Assembly (NCBI GenBank): GCA_016722465.1
Contig: JADKJC010000013.1
Span: forward strand, 372,001-436,000
Length of the DNA: 64,000 bases
Source of the DNA: Chitinophagaceae bacterium
GTDB lineage: Bacteria > Bacteroidota > Bacteroidia > Chitinophagales > Chitinophagaceae
Reading direction: 5' to 3'
Part shown: positions 28,194 through 37,337 of the stretch, piece after piece
Layout: every line of letters starts with the position of its first letter
How positions within the stretch are numbered: position 1 is the first letter of the stretch
Program-made: the position numbers and the translations under genes
Notes under the pieces: model-generated
What the model was told of the DNA's origin: nothing
What the model saw: the letters and a program-made list of their open reading frames with translations, nothing else
Database searches by the model: none

Positions 28194-28823
28194 TTGGCAA
28201 AGCCCACACCTCCTCACTACCACGATTCGGTATTTATTAATTATCCATTTGATACGGCTTACCAACCCATCATAAGGGCGCTGCTGTTTACCATTTATCG
28301 TTGCGGTTTTTTACCTGTAACAGCACTGGCTGAAGACAATGCACTGGATAACCGCCTTGCCAAAATTGAAAAACTCATTGGTTCCTGCAAGTACGGCATT
28401 CATGATATTTCCAGGATAGAGACCAGCACCAATGGAATGCCCAGGTTTAACATGCCTTTTGAACTGGGGCTGTTCTTTGGTGCCCGGCGTTTTGGAAATA
28501 AGATACAAAGAGAAAAGAATGCACTGATCTTTGATTCGGACAATACCCGCTACCGCCAGTTTATTTCCGACCTGAGCGGTGTAGACATCAAGGCACATCA
28601 AAACAATCCGGCAGCGGCCATCCGTAGTGTAGCGGAATGGTTAAGCACCGCTTCCAAAAGATCCACCATTCCCGGATATAAAATAATAGTGGCTGAATAT
28701 GCTGCATTTGAAAAGGGCCTGCCACTGATCGTTGAAAAACTTGGCCTTGACATTATCGATATTCCTTTCAACAACTATTGCCTCATAGTTGAGGAAACCA
28801 TCAAGGGCAAACTTTCAAAATAA
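28194..28823 (+). CDS. TIR / nucleoside deoxyribosyltransferase-like domain protein
   Basis: A 209-residue protein with TTG start. The first 150 residues look like a Rossmann-like TIR/deoxyribosyltransferase fold: the first strand HDSVFINYPFD, a helix (PIIRALLFTIYRCGFLP), KIEKLIGSCKYGIHDISRIE, and the FNMPFELGLFFGARRFG segment whose Glu sits where TIR and NDT enzymes have the catalytic acid. The C-terminal part is helical. I recall similar uncharacterised proteins in many bacteria but not a named family. NAD+ or nucleoside cleavage is an inference. It follows a 53-residue basic protein by 9 bp. A role in defence or stress is conceivable, not shown. Confidence 0.7.
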   Translation: MAKPTPPHYHDSVFINYPFDTAYQPIIRALLFTIYRCGFLPVTALAEDNALDNRLAKIEKLIGSCKYGIHDISRIETSTNGMPRFNMPFELGLFFGARRFGNKIQREKNALIFDSDNTRYRQFISDLSGVDIKAHQNNPAAAIRSVAEWLSTASKRSTIPGYKIIVAEYAAFEKGLPLIVEKLGLDIIDIPFNNYCLIVEETIKGKLSK

Positions 28824-29045
28824 TAAAACGCCGGCTGTTCTTAAAAACGCAATCCCTGCCAATTAAACTTCCAGCTGCTGAAACCTTACGCCTGATAGTA
28901 GCGGAAAGCCCGGTGAAGCATTGAGCCAGGCCCTGTGCCGGACTTGAAGCGGATAGCAGGGCAAATGCTGCGATAAATTCCTCTGCCGGCGTACACATTA
29001 ATCTACAGTTTTACCTCTGAAATCTACAAAAAATTGTTAGTAACC

Positions 29046-29054
29046 TGTTGATAA
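29046..29054 (-). promoter_or_regulatory. DnaA-box-like nonamer
   Basis: TGTTGATAA is the reverse complement of TTATCAACA, one mismatch from the DnaA box TTATCCACA. Paired with a second copy at 29187 in the opposite orientation. Confidence 0.35.
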
Positions 29055-29186
29055 CTCAACACTTAAGTGTGAACAGTTTGGGGTTCACTTCTTTGTTCAT
29101 TCAATTATATTTACCGCCCTGTCTGTTATTTATTTTGGTGGCGGTGAACCCAATTAGCAGTAGGGGTAAAATGTGAATTTTTAAAC

Positions 29187-29195
29187 TTATCAACA
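29187..29195 (+). promoter_or_regulatory. DnaA-box-like nonamer next to the smc promoter
   Basis: TTATCAACA, one mismatch from the DnaA consensus, ends one base before the TTG that forms the -33 element of the smc promoter. Binding there could influence smc transcription; this is an inference. Confidence 0.35.
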
Positions 29196-29196
29196 G

Positions 29197-29228
29197 TTGA
29201 TCTTAGTCAGCCTTTTACCGTAGGTTTG
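29197..29228 (+). promoter_or_regulatory. smc promoter (TTG, 21 bp, TAGGTTTG)
   Basis: A TTG at 29197-29199 is separated by 21 bp from TAGGTTTG at 29221-29228, matching the Bacteroidota -33/-7 arrangement. It would start transcription near 29233. The TTG codon at 29226 lies inside this element, which argues for the GTG at 29262 as the smc start. Confidence 0.65.
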
Positions 29229-29261
29229 CCGTCTTACTTAGTCTTAACAAAACATAGAAAA

Positions 29262-32200
29262 GTGCGTTTAAAGAGCTTAGAAATTAAAGGATTTAAAAGT
29301 TTTGCCGATAAAACTGTACTCAATTTCGACGAGGGTATCACCGGCGTTATCGGGCCCAACGGCTGCGGTAAAAGCAATATCATCGACAGTATCCGCTGGG
29401 TAATTGGTGAGCATAAGATCAGCAACCTTCGCAGTGAAAACCTGGAAAGCCTGGTGTTCAATGGATCTAAAACCCGTTCTGCATCCGGCCTTGCCGAAGT
29501 GAGCCTCACTTTTGAGAACACCAAGAACCTGCTGCCAACCGAATTCAACATGGTGACCGTTACCCGTAAATACTACAAGAACGGGGAAAGCGAATACCGG
29601 CTGAACGATGTGGCTTGCCGCCTGAAGGACATTCATAATTTGTTTATGGATACTGGTGTAAGCACCGACAGTTATGCCATCATCGAGCTGGGCATGGTGG
29701 ATGATATCATCAAGGATAAGGAAAACAGCCGCCGCAAAATGCTGGAACAGGCTGCCGGCATCACCATCTACAAAACACGTAAAAAAGAGGCCAAACTAAA
29801 ACTGGATGCTACCGAGCAGGACCTTGCCCGTATTGAAGACCTGTTGTTCGAAATCAACAACCAGCTCAAAAGCCTGGAAAGCCAGGCCAAGAAGGCAGAG
29901 AAATATTTTGAGATCAAGAAAGAATACAAAGAAATCAGCATTGAACTTGCCAAAGCAGCGCTGGAAGGCTTCAACATCACTTACCGTGACCTGAACCAGC
30001 AGCAGCAAACCGAAGTTGATAAGCGGATAGAAATAGAAACCGCTATTGCAAAAGAAGAAGCTGCACTGGAACACGAAAAACTCGGCTTTATTGAAAAGGA
30101 AAAAGCCCTGCAGGAAATGCAGCATGCTTTTAACGATATGCTGAGCAACGTACGCAACAAAGAAAGTGAAAAAAGCCTTGCTGCACAGCGACTGCAATAT
30201 TTAAAAGAAAGGGAGACGAGCCTGAATGAATTTTTGAAAAAATCAGAAGGGCAGTTAAAAGGTTTGGATGAAAGCATACAATTCACCAGCCTGCAGATAA
30301 AAGATGATGAATTAAAACTGGGTGACCTGGAAGAAAAACTGGGCAATCTGAAAGAAGCGGTAGAAGACAAGCGCAAAGTGTTTGATGAAAAACGCAGCAG
30401 CATTGATGAACTCCGAAGGGAAAACCAGGCCATACAACGCAACCAGTTTGAAGCAGAGAAAAAGGTAGCCGTTGCCGATACATCTATCCAGAACTTACAA
30501 CGCAGCATTGCACAGATACAGGAAGAAAAGAGCCAGCGCCAGGCACAGTTGCAGCAACTGGAAGCCGACCGTAAAGTAAAAGCCGATGAACTGGAGCAGA
30601 AGAAAGTTGACCTGCAGCAGTTGAACGATCATCATGAATTTACCAAAGAACAGATATTTCAAACGCAGAGTGTACTGGAAGGTTTGCGTAACCAGCTGGC
30701 TGAACAGAGCAGGATATTAGACAGCAAGAAGAACGAACATGCTTTATTGAAGAGCCTTATTGACTCCATGGAAGGTTACCCGGAGAGTGTGAAGTTCTTA
30801 CACAAGAATACCAACTGGAACCATGAAGCGCCGTTATTGAGTGATGTGATTTACGTAAAGCCGGAATACAGGGCGGCGGTAGAAAATGTACTGGAGCCAT
30901 ACCTGAACTATTATGTAGTAAATAATTTAGGCGAAGGGTTACAGGCGGTGCATTTATTAGATGATAACAAAAAAGGGAAAGCCAACTTTTTCCTGCTCGA
31001 TAAATTTACCGGGGTAGAAGATGGGCATCAACCCGAAGGTACTATCCCTTCATTAAGTGTAGTGGAGATAGATAGTAAATACAGCAATCTCGCCAAACAT
31101 TTACTGGGCAATGTATTCATTGCAGAAGATGAATCCGCCATGGAAAACAGCCCCGATAGCTATCTGGACGCTGTGGTACTGGAAAAAACAGGAAAATACG
31201 TAAAGGGAAAATACTCCCTCACCGGCGGCAGTGTTGGCTTGTTTGAAGGAAAGAAGATCGGGCGTGCCAAGAACCTGGAAAAATTAATTAAAGAAATAGA
31301 AGCACAGGAAATAGTGGTGCATGATTTGAAAGCAACCATTCAGATGCGCCATAACGAAGTGATCGCATTTAATGAGCAGTTGAAAGAGAATGCCATCAAA
31401 CAAACACAGCATGACATCAATAATTTAACCAATACTGTTTTCAGTTTGCAGAATAAGATCGAGAACCTGCATCATTTGGAAGAAACGAGCAGTAAAAGGG
31501 TTGAGGATTTGCAGGAGCAATTATCTGCCAACCATGATGCGATTGCCAGTACCCGTGATGAACTGGACAAATACAATACGCAGCTGGATGAACTCAGCAA
31601 CCGCATGAGTGGCGTTGAGCAGGACTACGCCGCTGCCGAACAGGAATACAATTTTGCTACCGCCACTTACAACGACAGCAACCTGCAGTTTACCAAACAG
31701 CAGAGCAAGGTGACTGCATTAAAAACAGAATTCGATTTCAAGAGCAACCAGTTGAACGAACTGAGAGTTCAGATAGAGAGCAGCAACACACAGTTGAGTG
31801 AAGCAGCGGCCAGCATTACCGAAACAGCCACTGCATTGACGGAACTGGAAGCGCTGGTAATCTCCTTGCTGCAAAACAAAGATGCGGAAGAAAAGAAACT
31901 GAACGAAGCAGACCAGGCCTATTACAACTTGCGGAATGCCTTAGCCGGAAAAGAATCGGAGCTGCGTCACAAACAAAAATCAAAAGAAGGTATTGATACC
32001 TTACTCAACCAGATCAAAGACAAGCTTACTGAACTGAAGCTGCAACTGGCAGGTATGAAGGAAAGGCTGCACGTGGAATTTAAGATTGACCTGGATGCCA
32101 TCATTGATGAACCACGTACAGGCGATACGCCGCTGGAAGATTTGCAGGAACGCAACGACAGGCTCCGCAAACGCCTCGAAAATATTGGTGAAGTAAACCC

Positions 32201-32789
32201 GACTGCGATTGAGGCATACACAGAAATGAAAAAGCGATATGAGTTCATCCTGGAACAAAAGAATGACCTGGTAACGGCTAAGGACAGCCTGATGCAAACC
32301 ATACAGGAAGTGGAAGCTACCGCCAACCAGCAGTTCCTTGAAACCTTTAATAAAGTAAGGGAGAATTTCCAGAAAGTATTCAAGGCGCTCTTTACGGAAG
32401 ATGATACTGCTGATATGGTATTGGTAGATCCTGAAAATCTTGCTGAAACCGGTATTGATATTGTGGCCAAACCAAAGGGGAAACGTCCATCATCTATCGG
32501 CCAGTTGAGTGGGGGAGAAAAGACATTGACCGCAACGGCATTGCTTTTCGCCATCTACTTAATCAAGCCAGCTCCATTCTGTATTTTGGATGAGGTGGAT
32601 GCACCGCTGGATGATGCCAACGTAGGTAAGTTCACCAAAATGATCAAGCAGTTCAGTGAGAACAGCCAGTTCATCATTGTAACGCACAACAAACAAACCA
32701 TGAGCGCTGTGGATGTGATCTATGGTGTTACCATGCAGGAAGCTGGTGTAAGCAAGCTGGTGCCAGTAGATTTCAGGAGTTTGAATTAA
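29262..32789 (+). CDS. smc: Chromosome segregation protein SMC
   Basis: The chromosomal condensin ATPase, 1175 residues from GTG 29262 (VRLKSLEIKGFKSFADKTVL, the conserved N-terminus). The Walker A motif GPNGCGKSN is near residues 32-40. Two long coiled-coil arms rich in Glu, Lys and Gln flank a hinge domain around 500-680 (GYPESVKFLHKN to SLTGGSVGLFEGKKIG). The C-terminal head has the ABC signature LSGGEKTLTATALLFA and Walker B PFCILDEVDAPLDD. It dimerises and, with ScpA/ScpB (not in this window), compacts and segregates the chromosome. The longer frame from TTG 29226 is rejected because it begins inside the promoter. Confidence 0.97.
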   Translation: MRLKSLEIKGFKSFADKTVLNFDEGITGVIGPNGCGKSNIIDSIRWVIGEHKISNLRSENLESLVFNGSKTRSASGLAEVSLTFENTKNLLPTEFNMVTVTRKYYKNGESEYRLNDVACRLKDIHNLFMDTGVSTDSYAIIELGMVDDIIKDKENSRRKMLEQAAGITIYKTRKKEAKLKLDATEQDLARIEDLLFEINNQLKSLESQAKKAEKYFEIKKEYKEISIELAKAALEGFNITYRDLNQQQQTEVDKRIEIETAIAKEEAALEHEKLGFIEKEKALQEMQHAFNDMLSNVRNKESEKSLAAQRLQYLKERETSLNEFLKKSEGQLKGLDESIQFTSLQIKDDELKLGDLEEKLGNLKEAVEDKRKVFDEKRSSIDELRRENQAIQRNQFEAEKKVAVADTSIQNLQRSIAQIQEEKSQRQAQLQQLEADRKVKADELEQKKVDLQQLNDHHEFTKEQIFQTQSVLEGLRNQLAEQSRILDSKKNEHALLKSLIDSMEGYPESVKFLHKNTNWNHEAPLLSDVIYVKPEYRAAVENVLEPYLNYYVVNNLGEGLQAVHLLDDNKKGKANFFLLDKFTGVEDGHQPEGTIPSLSVVEIDSKYSNLAKHLLGNVFIAEDESAMENSPDSYLDAVVLEKTGKYVKGKYSLTGGSVGLFEGKKIGRAKNLEKLIKEIEAQEIVVHDLKATIQMRHNEVIAFNEQLKENAIKQTQHDINNLTNTVFSLQNKIENLHHLEETSSKRVEDLQEQLSANHDAIASTRDELDKYNTQLDELSNRMSGVEQDYAAAEQEYNFATATYNDSNLQFTKQQSKVTALKTEFDFKSNQLNELRVQIESSNTQLSEAAASITETATALTELEALVISLLQNKDAEEKKLNEADQAYYNLRNALAGKESELRHKQKSKEGIDTLLNQIKDKLTELKLQLAGMKERLHVEFKIDLDAIIDEPRTGDTPLEDLQERNDRLRKRLENIGEVNPTAIEAYTEMKKRYEFILEQKNDLVTAKDSLMQTIQEVEATANQQFLETFNKVRENFQKVFKALFTEDDTADMVLVDPENLAETGIDIVAKPKGKRPSSIGQLSGGEKTLTATALLFAIYLIKPAPFCILDEVDAPLDDANVGKFTKMIKQFSENSQFIIVTHNKQTMSAVDVIYGVTMQEAGVSKLVPVDFRSLN

Positions 32790-32846
32790 GATCAGGATAA
32801 GGTCGGGGTACTTTGGCGACCTGAACGATTATGATATTATTTAAAA

Positions 32847-32867
32847 TGCCGGGTTAATAGCCCGGTA
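32847..32867 (+). terminator. Terminator-like hairpin after smc
   Basis: TGCCGGG and CCCGGTA pair around a short AT loop about 60 bp after the smc stop, followed by TTTATCTTTTTT. Confidence 0.7.
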
Positions 32868-33252
32868 TTTATCTTTTTTGGGGCCATCAGCATGTAATCA
32901 TTTCCGAACTTTAGTTCCGGCTGTACATTACAAATCCGGCACAGCTGCCACCGCACCCGTCTTCACCGTGTTTTTCATTCCCATCCGGCGGCCATTGTTC
33001 TTTTTATCTTTATTCAAATTGAATTGAAATTGAATTCTAATACCGCTACGTATATGTAAATACATTTAAATAAACTGGCTCACTGCATACATTTAAGCAG
33101 GTGGCAACAAGCTGAACTCTGTAAATACTGCAATTCATTCTGAAAATAATATAATATTTACAACTGAATGCACACCATATTTGCCGGCAATATTTTGGGT
33201 AAGCTTTTTTCCGGTTATAAAATATAAAAAATGATTCAATTGCCTGGTACCG
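32868..33252. other. Intergenic stretch with no recognised gene
   Basis: These 385 bases between the smc terminator and the broken sigma factor contain short open frames only. The first 130 bases are GC-richer (Pro/Ala/Thr-type codons without a start) and might be a fossil; the remainder is AT-rich. I see no RNA gene or repeat. Confidence 0.4.
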
Positions 33253-33743
33253 TTGTTAAGAGCTATAATTGTAAACAGCATCAGGGTGGATGTAGACCAT
33301 GGTTTAGCGACCACTATCAATCAAGGCGACAGGCAGGCGCTTGTTGTACTGTACAACAAATATGCACCAGCACTGCCGGGTATAATCAGAAGGGTAGTGC
33401 CGACTGAAAGTCTTGCAGAAGATATCTACAAACAGCCTTTTTGGATGCCTTGCGTCAAATGGATTCCTTTAATACCTCCGGCAAATCGCTTTTTACCTGT
33501 TTGATCATAGCCCGTCACTTAGCCCTTGATAAAGCCAGGCAGGAAGAATTAAAGAACTCTGGCTGCAATAATTGCGTATATGTGCATGCTGCAAACAATA
33601 ATGATGAACAATCACTTCCTGAATCTGTTCAAAAACTTATATTTGAGCTGCTGTATTGACAAAGTTGTGCAGAAACTTCAGCAGCATTGAACATGCCGGT
33701 GGAAGAGCTTAGGAAAAATATTCCGTCAGAAATAAAAAATTGA
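33253..33743 (+). pseudogene. ECF-type sigma factor with frameshift and in-frame stop
   Basis: The first frame encodes an ECF sigma region 2 (GDRQALVVLYNKYAPALPGI, then VPTESLAEDI) and breaks near 33426. Adding one C (ATCTA to ATCCTA) restores EDILQTAFLDALRQMDSFNT and joins the second frame, SGKSLFTCLIIARHLALDKA. That frame reaches region 4 (SVQKLIFELLY), meets TGA at 33657-33659, and continues in the same frame as QSCAETSAALNMPVEELRKN to a stop at 33743. Sigma factors have a bulky residue, then Gln/Lys-Gly/Ser-Cys, at this point, so TGA may replace TGG. Two independent faults suggest decay; an intact anti-sigma gene follows 16 bp later. Confidence 0.75.
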
Positions 33744-33759
33744 GTAGAACCAGGGTTTT

Positions 33760-34368
33760 ATGAAAAGTAGCAAAGAATATATTGACTCCGGTATCCTTGA
33801 ACAGTACGTGTTAGGATGCACCAGCCCTGCAGAATCGGAGGAAGTAGCACTGATGGCGGCGGCAGACCCTGCGATAAGGGAGGAGCTTGAAGCAATCAAT
33901 GTTGCACTGGAAACTTATGCCATGGCGCATGCCATGAGTCCAAGCCCTGTACTAAAACCATTTTTACTAGCTACCATCGATTATACAGAAAGATTAAAAA
34001 ACGGCGAACCGGCCACTGAGCCTCCACTTTTAAATGAGGGTTCTGTTGTGGAAGATTATGCAGCATGGGTGAACCGTGAAGACATGAAATATTCCGGTAC
34101 TGAAAATATTTATGCAAAAATTATCGGGTACACTCCCCAGGCCATTACAGCAATCGTTTGGATAAAAGACCAGGCGCCCCAGGAAGTGCATGATAATGAA
34201 TTTGAAAAATTCCTGGTGGTGGAGGGAAGCTGCAATATTATGGTAGAGGATGAGGTAAACAAACTATTTCCGGGAGATTTTTTCACAATCCCTCTTTACA
34301 AAAACCACCTTGTTAAAGTAACTTCAGACATACCTTGTAAAATCATCTTGCAAAGAGTAGCTGCCTGA
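33760..34368 (+). CDS. Anti-sigma factor with C-terminal cupin domain (ChrR-like)
   Basis: A 202-residue protein. The N-terminal 60 residues (IDSGILEQYVLGCTSPAESE, then EVALMAAADPAIREELEAIN) match the zinc-binding-like anti-sigma domain of Bacteroidota, which holds an ECF sigma factor inactive. Residues about 115-200 form a cupin (APQEVHDNEFEKFLVVEGS, then LFPGDFFTIPLYKNH) as in ChrR-type sensors that bind metal or small molecules. It follows the broken sigma factor gene directly, so it may be an orphan inhibitor unless the sigma frame is intact in the cell. Confidence 0.82.
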   Translation: MKSSKEYIDSGILEQYVLGCTSPAESEEVALMAAADPAIREELEAINVALETYAMAHAMSPSPVLKPFLLATIDYTERLKNGEPATEPPLLNEGSVVEDYAAWVNREDMKYSGTENIYAKIIGYTPQAITAIVWIKDQAPQEVHDNEFEKFLVVEGSCNIMVEDEVNKLFPGDFFTIPLYKNHLVKVTSDIPCKIILQRVAA

Positions 34369-34834
34369 TCAACATTTAATTTTCATTACTGCCGGGTCAG
34401 ATACTTTGCTTAGTAAAATTGAACCAGTTTCAAATTTCGTGTAACAATTATCCACATACTTCAATGCAGTATTCCTTTACTCAGGGTGTTGCAACCTGGC
34501 TGGTGCAGGATTCTCTCAGCCGCCCGTTTAGATGTTGCCATAATCTATTATATTAGCACTTTAACCCTGATAGAATATTTTTAAGTACCTGGAAAAATAA
34601 CGGTGAAGCAAAGTAAGCCCAACAGCAAAGAGTTTGACCTGGATACCAATGAAATAAATAATTCCAACGGAGCGAATACAGCGGATTCAAAATCACTTGA
34701 ACCAGTGATACTGAAAAGCAAAAAAAAGAAAGCACCATAATACATATATTGTAAGGACATGACAGATACATAGCTGAGAAAAGTATTTGCGGTCATTAAC
34801 CTTACTGTTGTTTTGATAGCAGATTCCTGTCTTT
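34369..34834. other. Intergenic stretch with one small candidate ORF
   Basis: These 466 bases are mostly AT-rich. Apart from the 45-residue candidate at 34603-34740 nothing is recognised. Minus-strand frames across 34553-34796 are open but show no feature of a real gene. Confidence 0.35.
34603..34740 (+). CDS. Small polar hypothetical protein
   Basis: A GTG-started frame of 45 codons encodes a very polar peptide (KQSKPNSKEFDLDTNEINNS, ending LKSKKKKAP). It has no membrane segment or signal. Composition (Asn, Ser, Lys) and a clean stop favour a real small protein slightly, but no homology is recognised. Confidence 0.3.
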   Translation: MKQSKPNSKEFDLDTNEINNSNGANTADSKSLEPVILKSKKKKAP

Positions 34835-35319
34835 TTGCACCAAAAAAACTACAAAGAAGTAGTGATCAAAAAAACAGTAGAAGAAAACTACAGCAGGAAT
34901 AGCCGCTATTTTACCTGGTATGTAACTACCACAGAAGGAAACAAGTTTAGAATTCCTTCTGTCACTTACACTAAGCCCAATGCCGGTGATACCATCACCG
35001 TTTCAAGAACAGCTGTATTCCGTAAGGCCGTTGAAATTTCTTGCAGTTATCATTTTGATGAATTTGGTATTGATGATGGAGTAATAAACGGTTCCTGGCT
35101 TTGAATGATAGCAGCATTCCTTATTATCATCATATCGTTTGGTTATTGTTCTTTCATCAAACCATCAGGCAGGCAGCAGATGTAAAAACAAAGGATATTG
35201 TTACTTGGCACATTCGTGTTGCTGCCGCTCATCAATTATTATTTCATAGCCAGCCATGACCAGGCACCTGCCTGCAATAAAATAACTAATTTAGTAGGTA
35301 AACAATTAAGAAACCTGTG
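34835..35319 (+). pseudogene. Membrane protein with two in-frame stop codons
   Basis: The frame from TTG 34835 encodes HQKNYKEVVIKKTVEENYSR, then RYFTWYVTTTEGNKFRIPSV, a small beta domain, and meets TGA at 35102-35104. In the same frame it goes on as MIAAFLIIIISFGYCSFIKP (a membrane helix), meets TAA at 35183-35185, and continues KQRILLLGTFVLLPLINYYF (a second helix), stopping at 35319. One reading frame with two nonsense codons separating plausible domain and helices points to a decayed two-helix membrane protein. A signal-like stretch (TVVLIADSCLFA) precedes it in another frame, so a third fault near 34832 is possible. The end overlaps the start of the next gene by 3 bp. Confidence 0.55.
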
Positions 35320-37260
35320 AGTAGGTTAAAAAGTATTGCAATTATAATATCTGTATTCTTGTTAATCCAGGATAATACGGTGGCTCAGCTTTGCCAGGGC
35401 AGCCTGGGCGACCCCATTGTTAATCTTACATTTGGTACAGGTACAAATCCCGGTTTGCCATTAACTGCTGCAACCACCAATTACACCTATGTTAATACTG
35501 ATTGTCCTGAGGATGGTTTTTATGCAGTAAGAAACAGTACCATTAATTGTTTTTCTCCAACCTGGCATACTATAGTTGCAGACCATACAGGCAATACAGG
35601 TGGTTATTTTATGCTGGTGAATGCCTCACTGGACCCTGGCGCATTTTATGTGGATACTGTAAGAGGCTTGTGCAGCAATACGAATTTTGAATTTGCCGCA
35701 TGGGTGGCAAATGTCATCAGGCCATCGGCTTGTGATGGCAACAGCATTCAGCCTAACCTTACGTTTACCATTGAAAAAACAGATGGAACGATTTTACAAA
35801 CATATAACAGTAGTAACATCGCTCCCGAGTTAAGCGCTAAGTGGAAACAGGTTGGTTTTTTCTTTGCTACACCGGCCGGTGTTTCAGATGTGGTGCTTAG
35901 GATATTCAATAATTCGAGAGGAGGCTGTGGTAATGACCTTGCGTTGGATGACATTACTTTCAGGCCCTGTGGTCCGCAAATACTTACCTCGGTTGATGGC
36001 AATGCTGCCGATACGATTTTTGATTGCGGAACCAATACCCGTTCCTTTACTTTCCGGGCAGCTGTTTCAATGGGTTACAGCAATCCTTTTTTTCAATGGC
36101 AGAAAAGCAACAATGGCATCGACTGGACGGATATTGCAGGTGCTAACAGTACGGCTTACACCGTAAACTTTGCTGCCGGCACACCTCCCGGAAAATACCT
36201 GTACAGGCTTGCGGCGGCGGAACTGGCAAATTTCAGTTCGGTAAAATGCAGGGTTGTTTCTGCAGTGTTGGCGGTAATAAAAGGCACCAGCCCTGTAACA
36301 ACCATTCATATTAACTCACCTGTGTGTGAAGGACAGCCCGTTACCTTTACTGCAACCGGAGGTGTCCGGTATTTATGGACAAGAGAGAATGGTGGGCTTT
36401 TGGTAGATACCAACCCTTTTACCATCAGGGAAATCGATGCTGTGCTTGCAGGAAAAATATATGTAAAAGTTAGCAGCGATGCCGGTTGCTATCACTTTGA
36501 CTCAGCTGCATTGGTAGTATTACCAAAGCCAAAGGCAACTGTTGCATTTAACAATGCTGATATTTGTATTGGCAAGAGTATTCAGATGTCTGCAGGGGGA
36601 GGCCTGGGGTATAGCTGGATACCCGGTGAGGGATTAAACCGTACAGATATTTTTAATCCTGTAGCCTCACCTGCTGTTAGTACAACTTATTTAGTAACGG
36701 TAACAAATATTAACACCTGCACAGACACAGCCTCTGTTAGTATTAACCTGATAAAAAATGTACAGGTAAACGCAGGGCCTGATAAAACAATACTTGCCGG
36801 TGGGGCAGTACAATTAACAGCAAGTGCAACAGGTGATGCCGTTTTTTTGTGGTCGCCTGCCAGCTATCTAAGCAATCCTGGTATTCTGCAGCCCATTGCA
36901 TCACCCTTGCAGGATAGGGATTATATTCTACAAGTTACTTCTACCGCCGGTTGCAGTACCGGAACCGACACCGTACATGTATTTGTGTTTAAAGATATTT
37001 ATATCCCGACCGCTTTTTCACCGGATGGCAATGGATACAATGACACCTGGAGTATCCCGGCATTAAATGCTTTTCCCGGTTTTGCATTATCCGTTTATAA
37101 CAGGAATGGCCGGTTGGTTTATCAGAGTAAAAACAGGTTTATTCCCTGGGATGGCTACTATAAAGGAGAACCCCTGACTGCCGGAGCCTATGTTTATATC
37201 ATCAACCTTAATGATAATAAAAGACAGGTATTAAAAGGTACAGTAATGTTGGTTCGGTAA
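35317..37260 (+). CDS. Secreted protein with Ig-like domains and type B T9SS sorting domain
   Basis: A 647-residue exported protein (signal peptide to about residue 23, VAQLCQG). An N-terminal domain of about 190 residues with paired Cys (NTDCPEDGFYAVRN, then GGCGNDLALDDITFRPCGP) resembles the binding domain found in gliding-associated proteins. Ig-like modules follow (SPVCEGQPVTFTATGG; ADICIGKSIQMSAGGG; a PKD-like VNAGPDKTILAGGAVQLTAS). The last 90 residues, IYIPTAFSPDGNGYNDTWSI to GTVMLVR, are the type B (CHU_C) sorting domain for the type IX secretion system. It is expected on the cell surface or released; the target polymer is unknown. Confidence 0.9.
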   Translation: MSRLKSIAIIISVFLLIQDNTVAQLCQGSLGDPIVNLTFGTGTNPGLPLTAATTNYTYVNTDCPEDGFYAVRNSTINCFSPTWHTIVADHTGNTGGYFMLVNASLDPGAFYVDTVRGLCSNTNFEFAAWVANVIRPSACDGNSIQPNLTFTIEKTDGTILQTYNSSNIAPELSAKWKQVGFFFATPAGVSDVVLRIFNNSRGGCGNDLALDDITFRPCGPQILTSVDGNAADTIFDCGTNTRSFTFRAAVSMGYSNPFFQWQKSNNGIDWTDIAGANSTAYTVNFAAGTPPGKYLYRLAAAELANFSSVKCRVVSAVLAVIKGTSPVTTIHINSPVCEGQPVTFTATGGVRYLWTRENGGLLVDTNPFTIREIDAVLAGKIYVKVSSDAGCYHFDSAALVVLPKPKATVAFNNADICIGKSIQMSAGGGLGYSWIPGEGLNRTDIFNPVASPAVSTTYLVTVTNINTCTDTASVSINLIKNVQVNAGPDKTILAGGAVQLTASATGDAVFLWSPASYLSNPGILQPIASPLQDRDYILQVTSTAGCSTGTDTVHVFVFKDIYIPTAFSPDGNGYNDTWSIPALNAFPGFALSVYNRNGRLVYQSKNRFIPWDGYYKGEPLTAGAYVYIINLNDNKRQVLKGTVMLVR

Positions 37261-37337
37261 ATGGGTTTTGCTTTCTGGTCTTTACTCAAAACAGGTTTAT
37301 TTTTTACCTGGTAGATTAATCAATTTTTGTTTTTGCT

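Larger units (their letters stand above)
28824..29261. other. Intergenic stretch upstream of smc
   Basis: These 438 bases hold no convincing gene. The first 170 are relatively GC-rich and unexplained. The rest is AT-rich with two TTATCAACA boxes in opposite orientation (29046-29054 minus, 29187-29195 plus), an 8-bp inverted repeat GGGTTCAC / GTGAACCC (near 29081 and 29145), and the smc promoter. Confidence 0.5.

Noticed and set aside
28801..28998. 65-codon minus-strand frame after the TIR-like gene
   Set aside because: It overlaps the end of the TIR-like gene and has no recognisable motif; probably open because of local GC content.
33657..35104. Recoding of TGA as tryptophan
   Set aside because: Two broken frames have TGA where Trp could fit, but many intact genes in the window end in TGA, for example at 2216 and 36 kb neighbours, so TGA is a normal stop.
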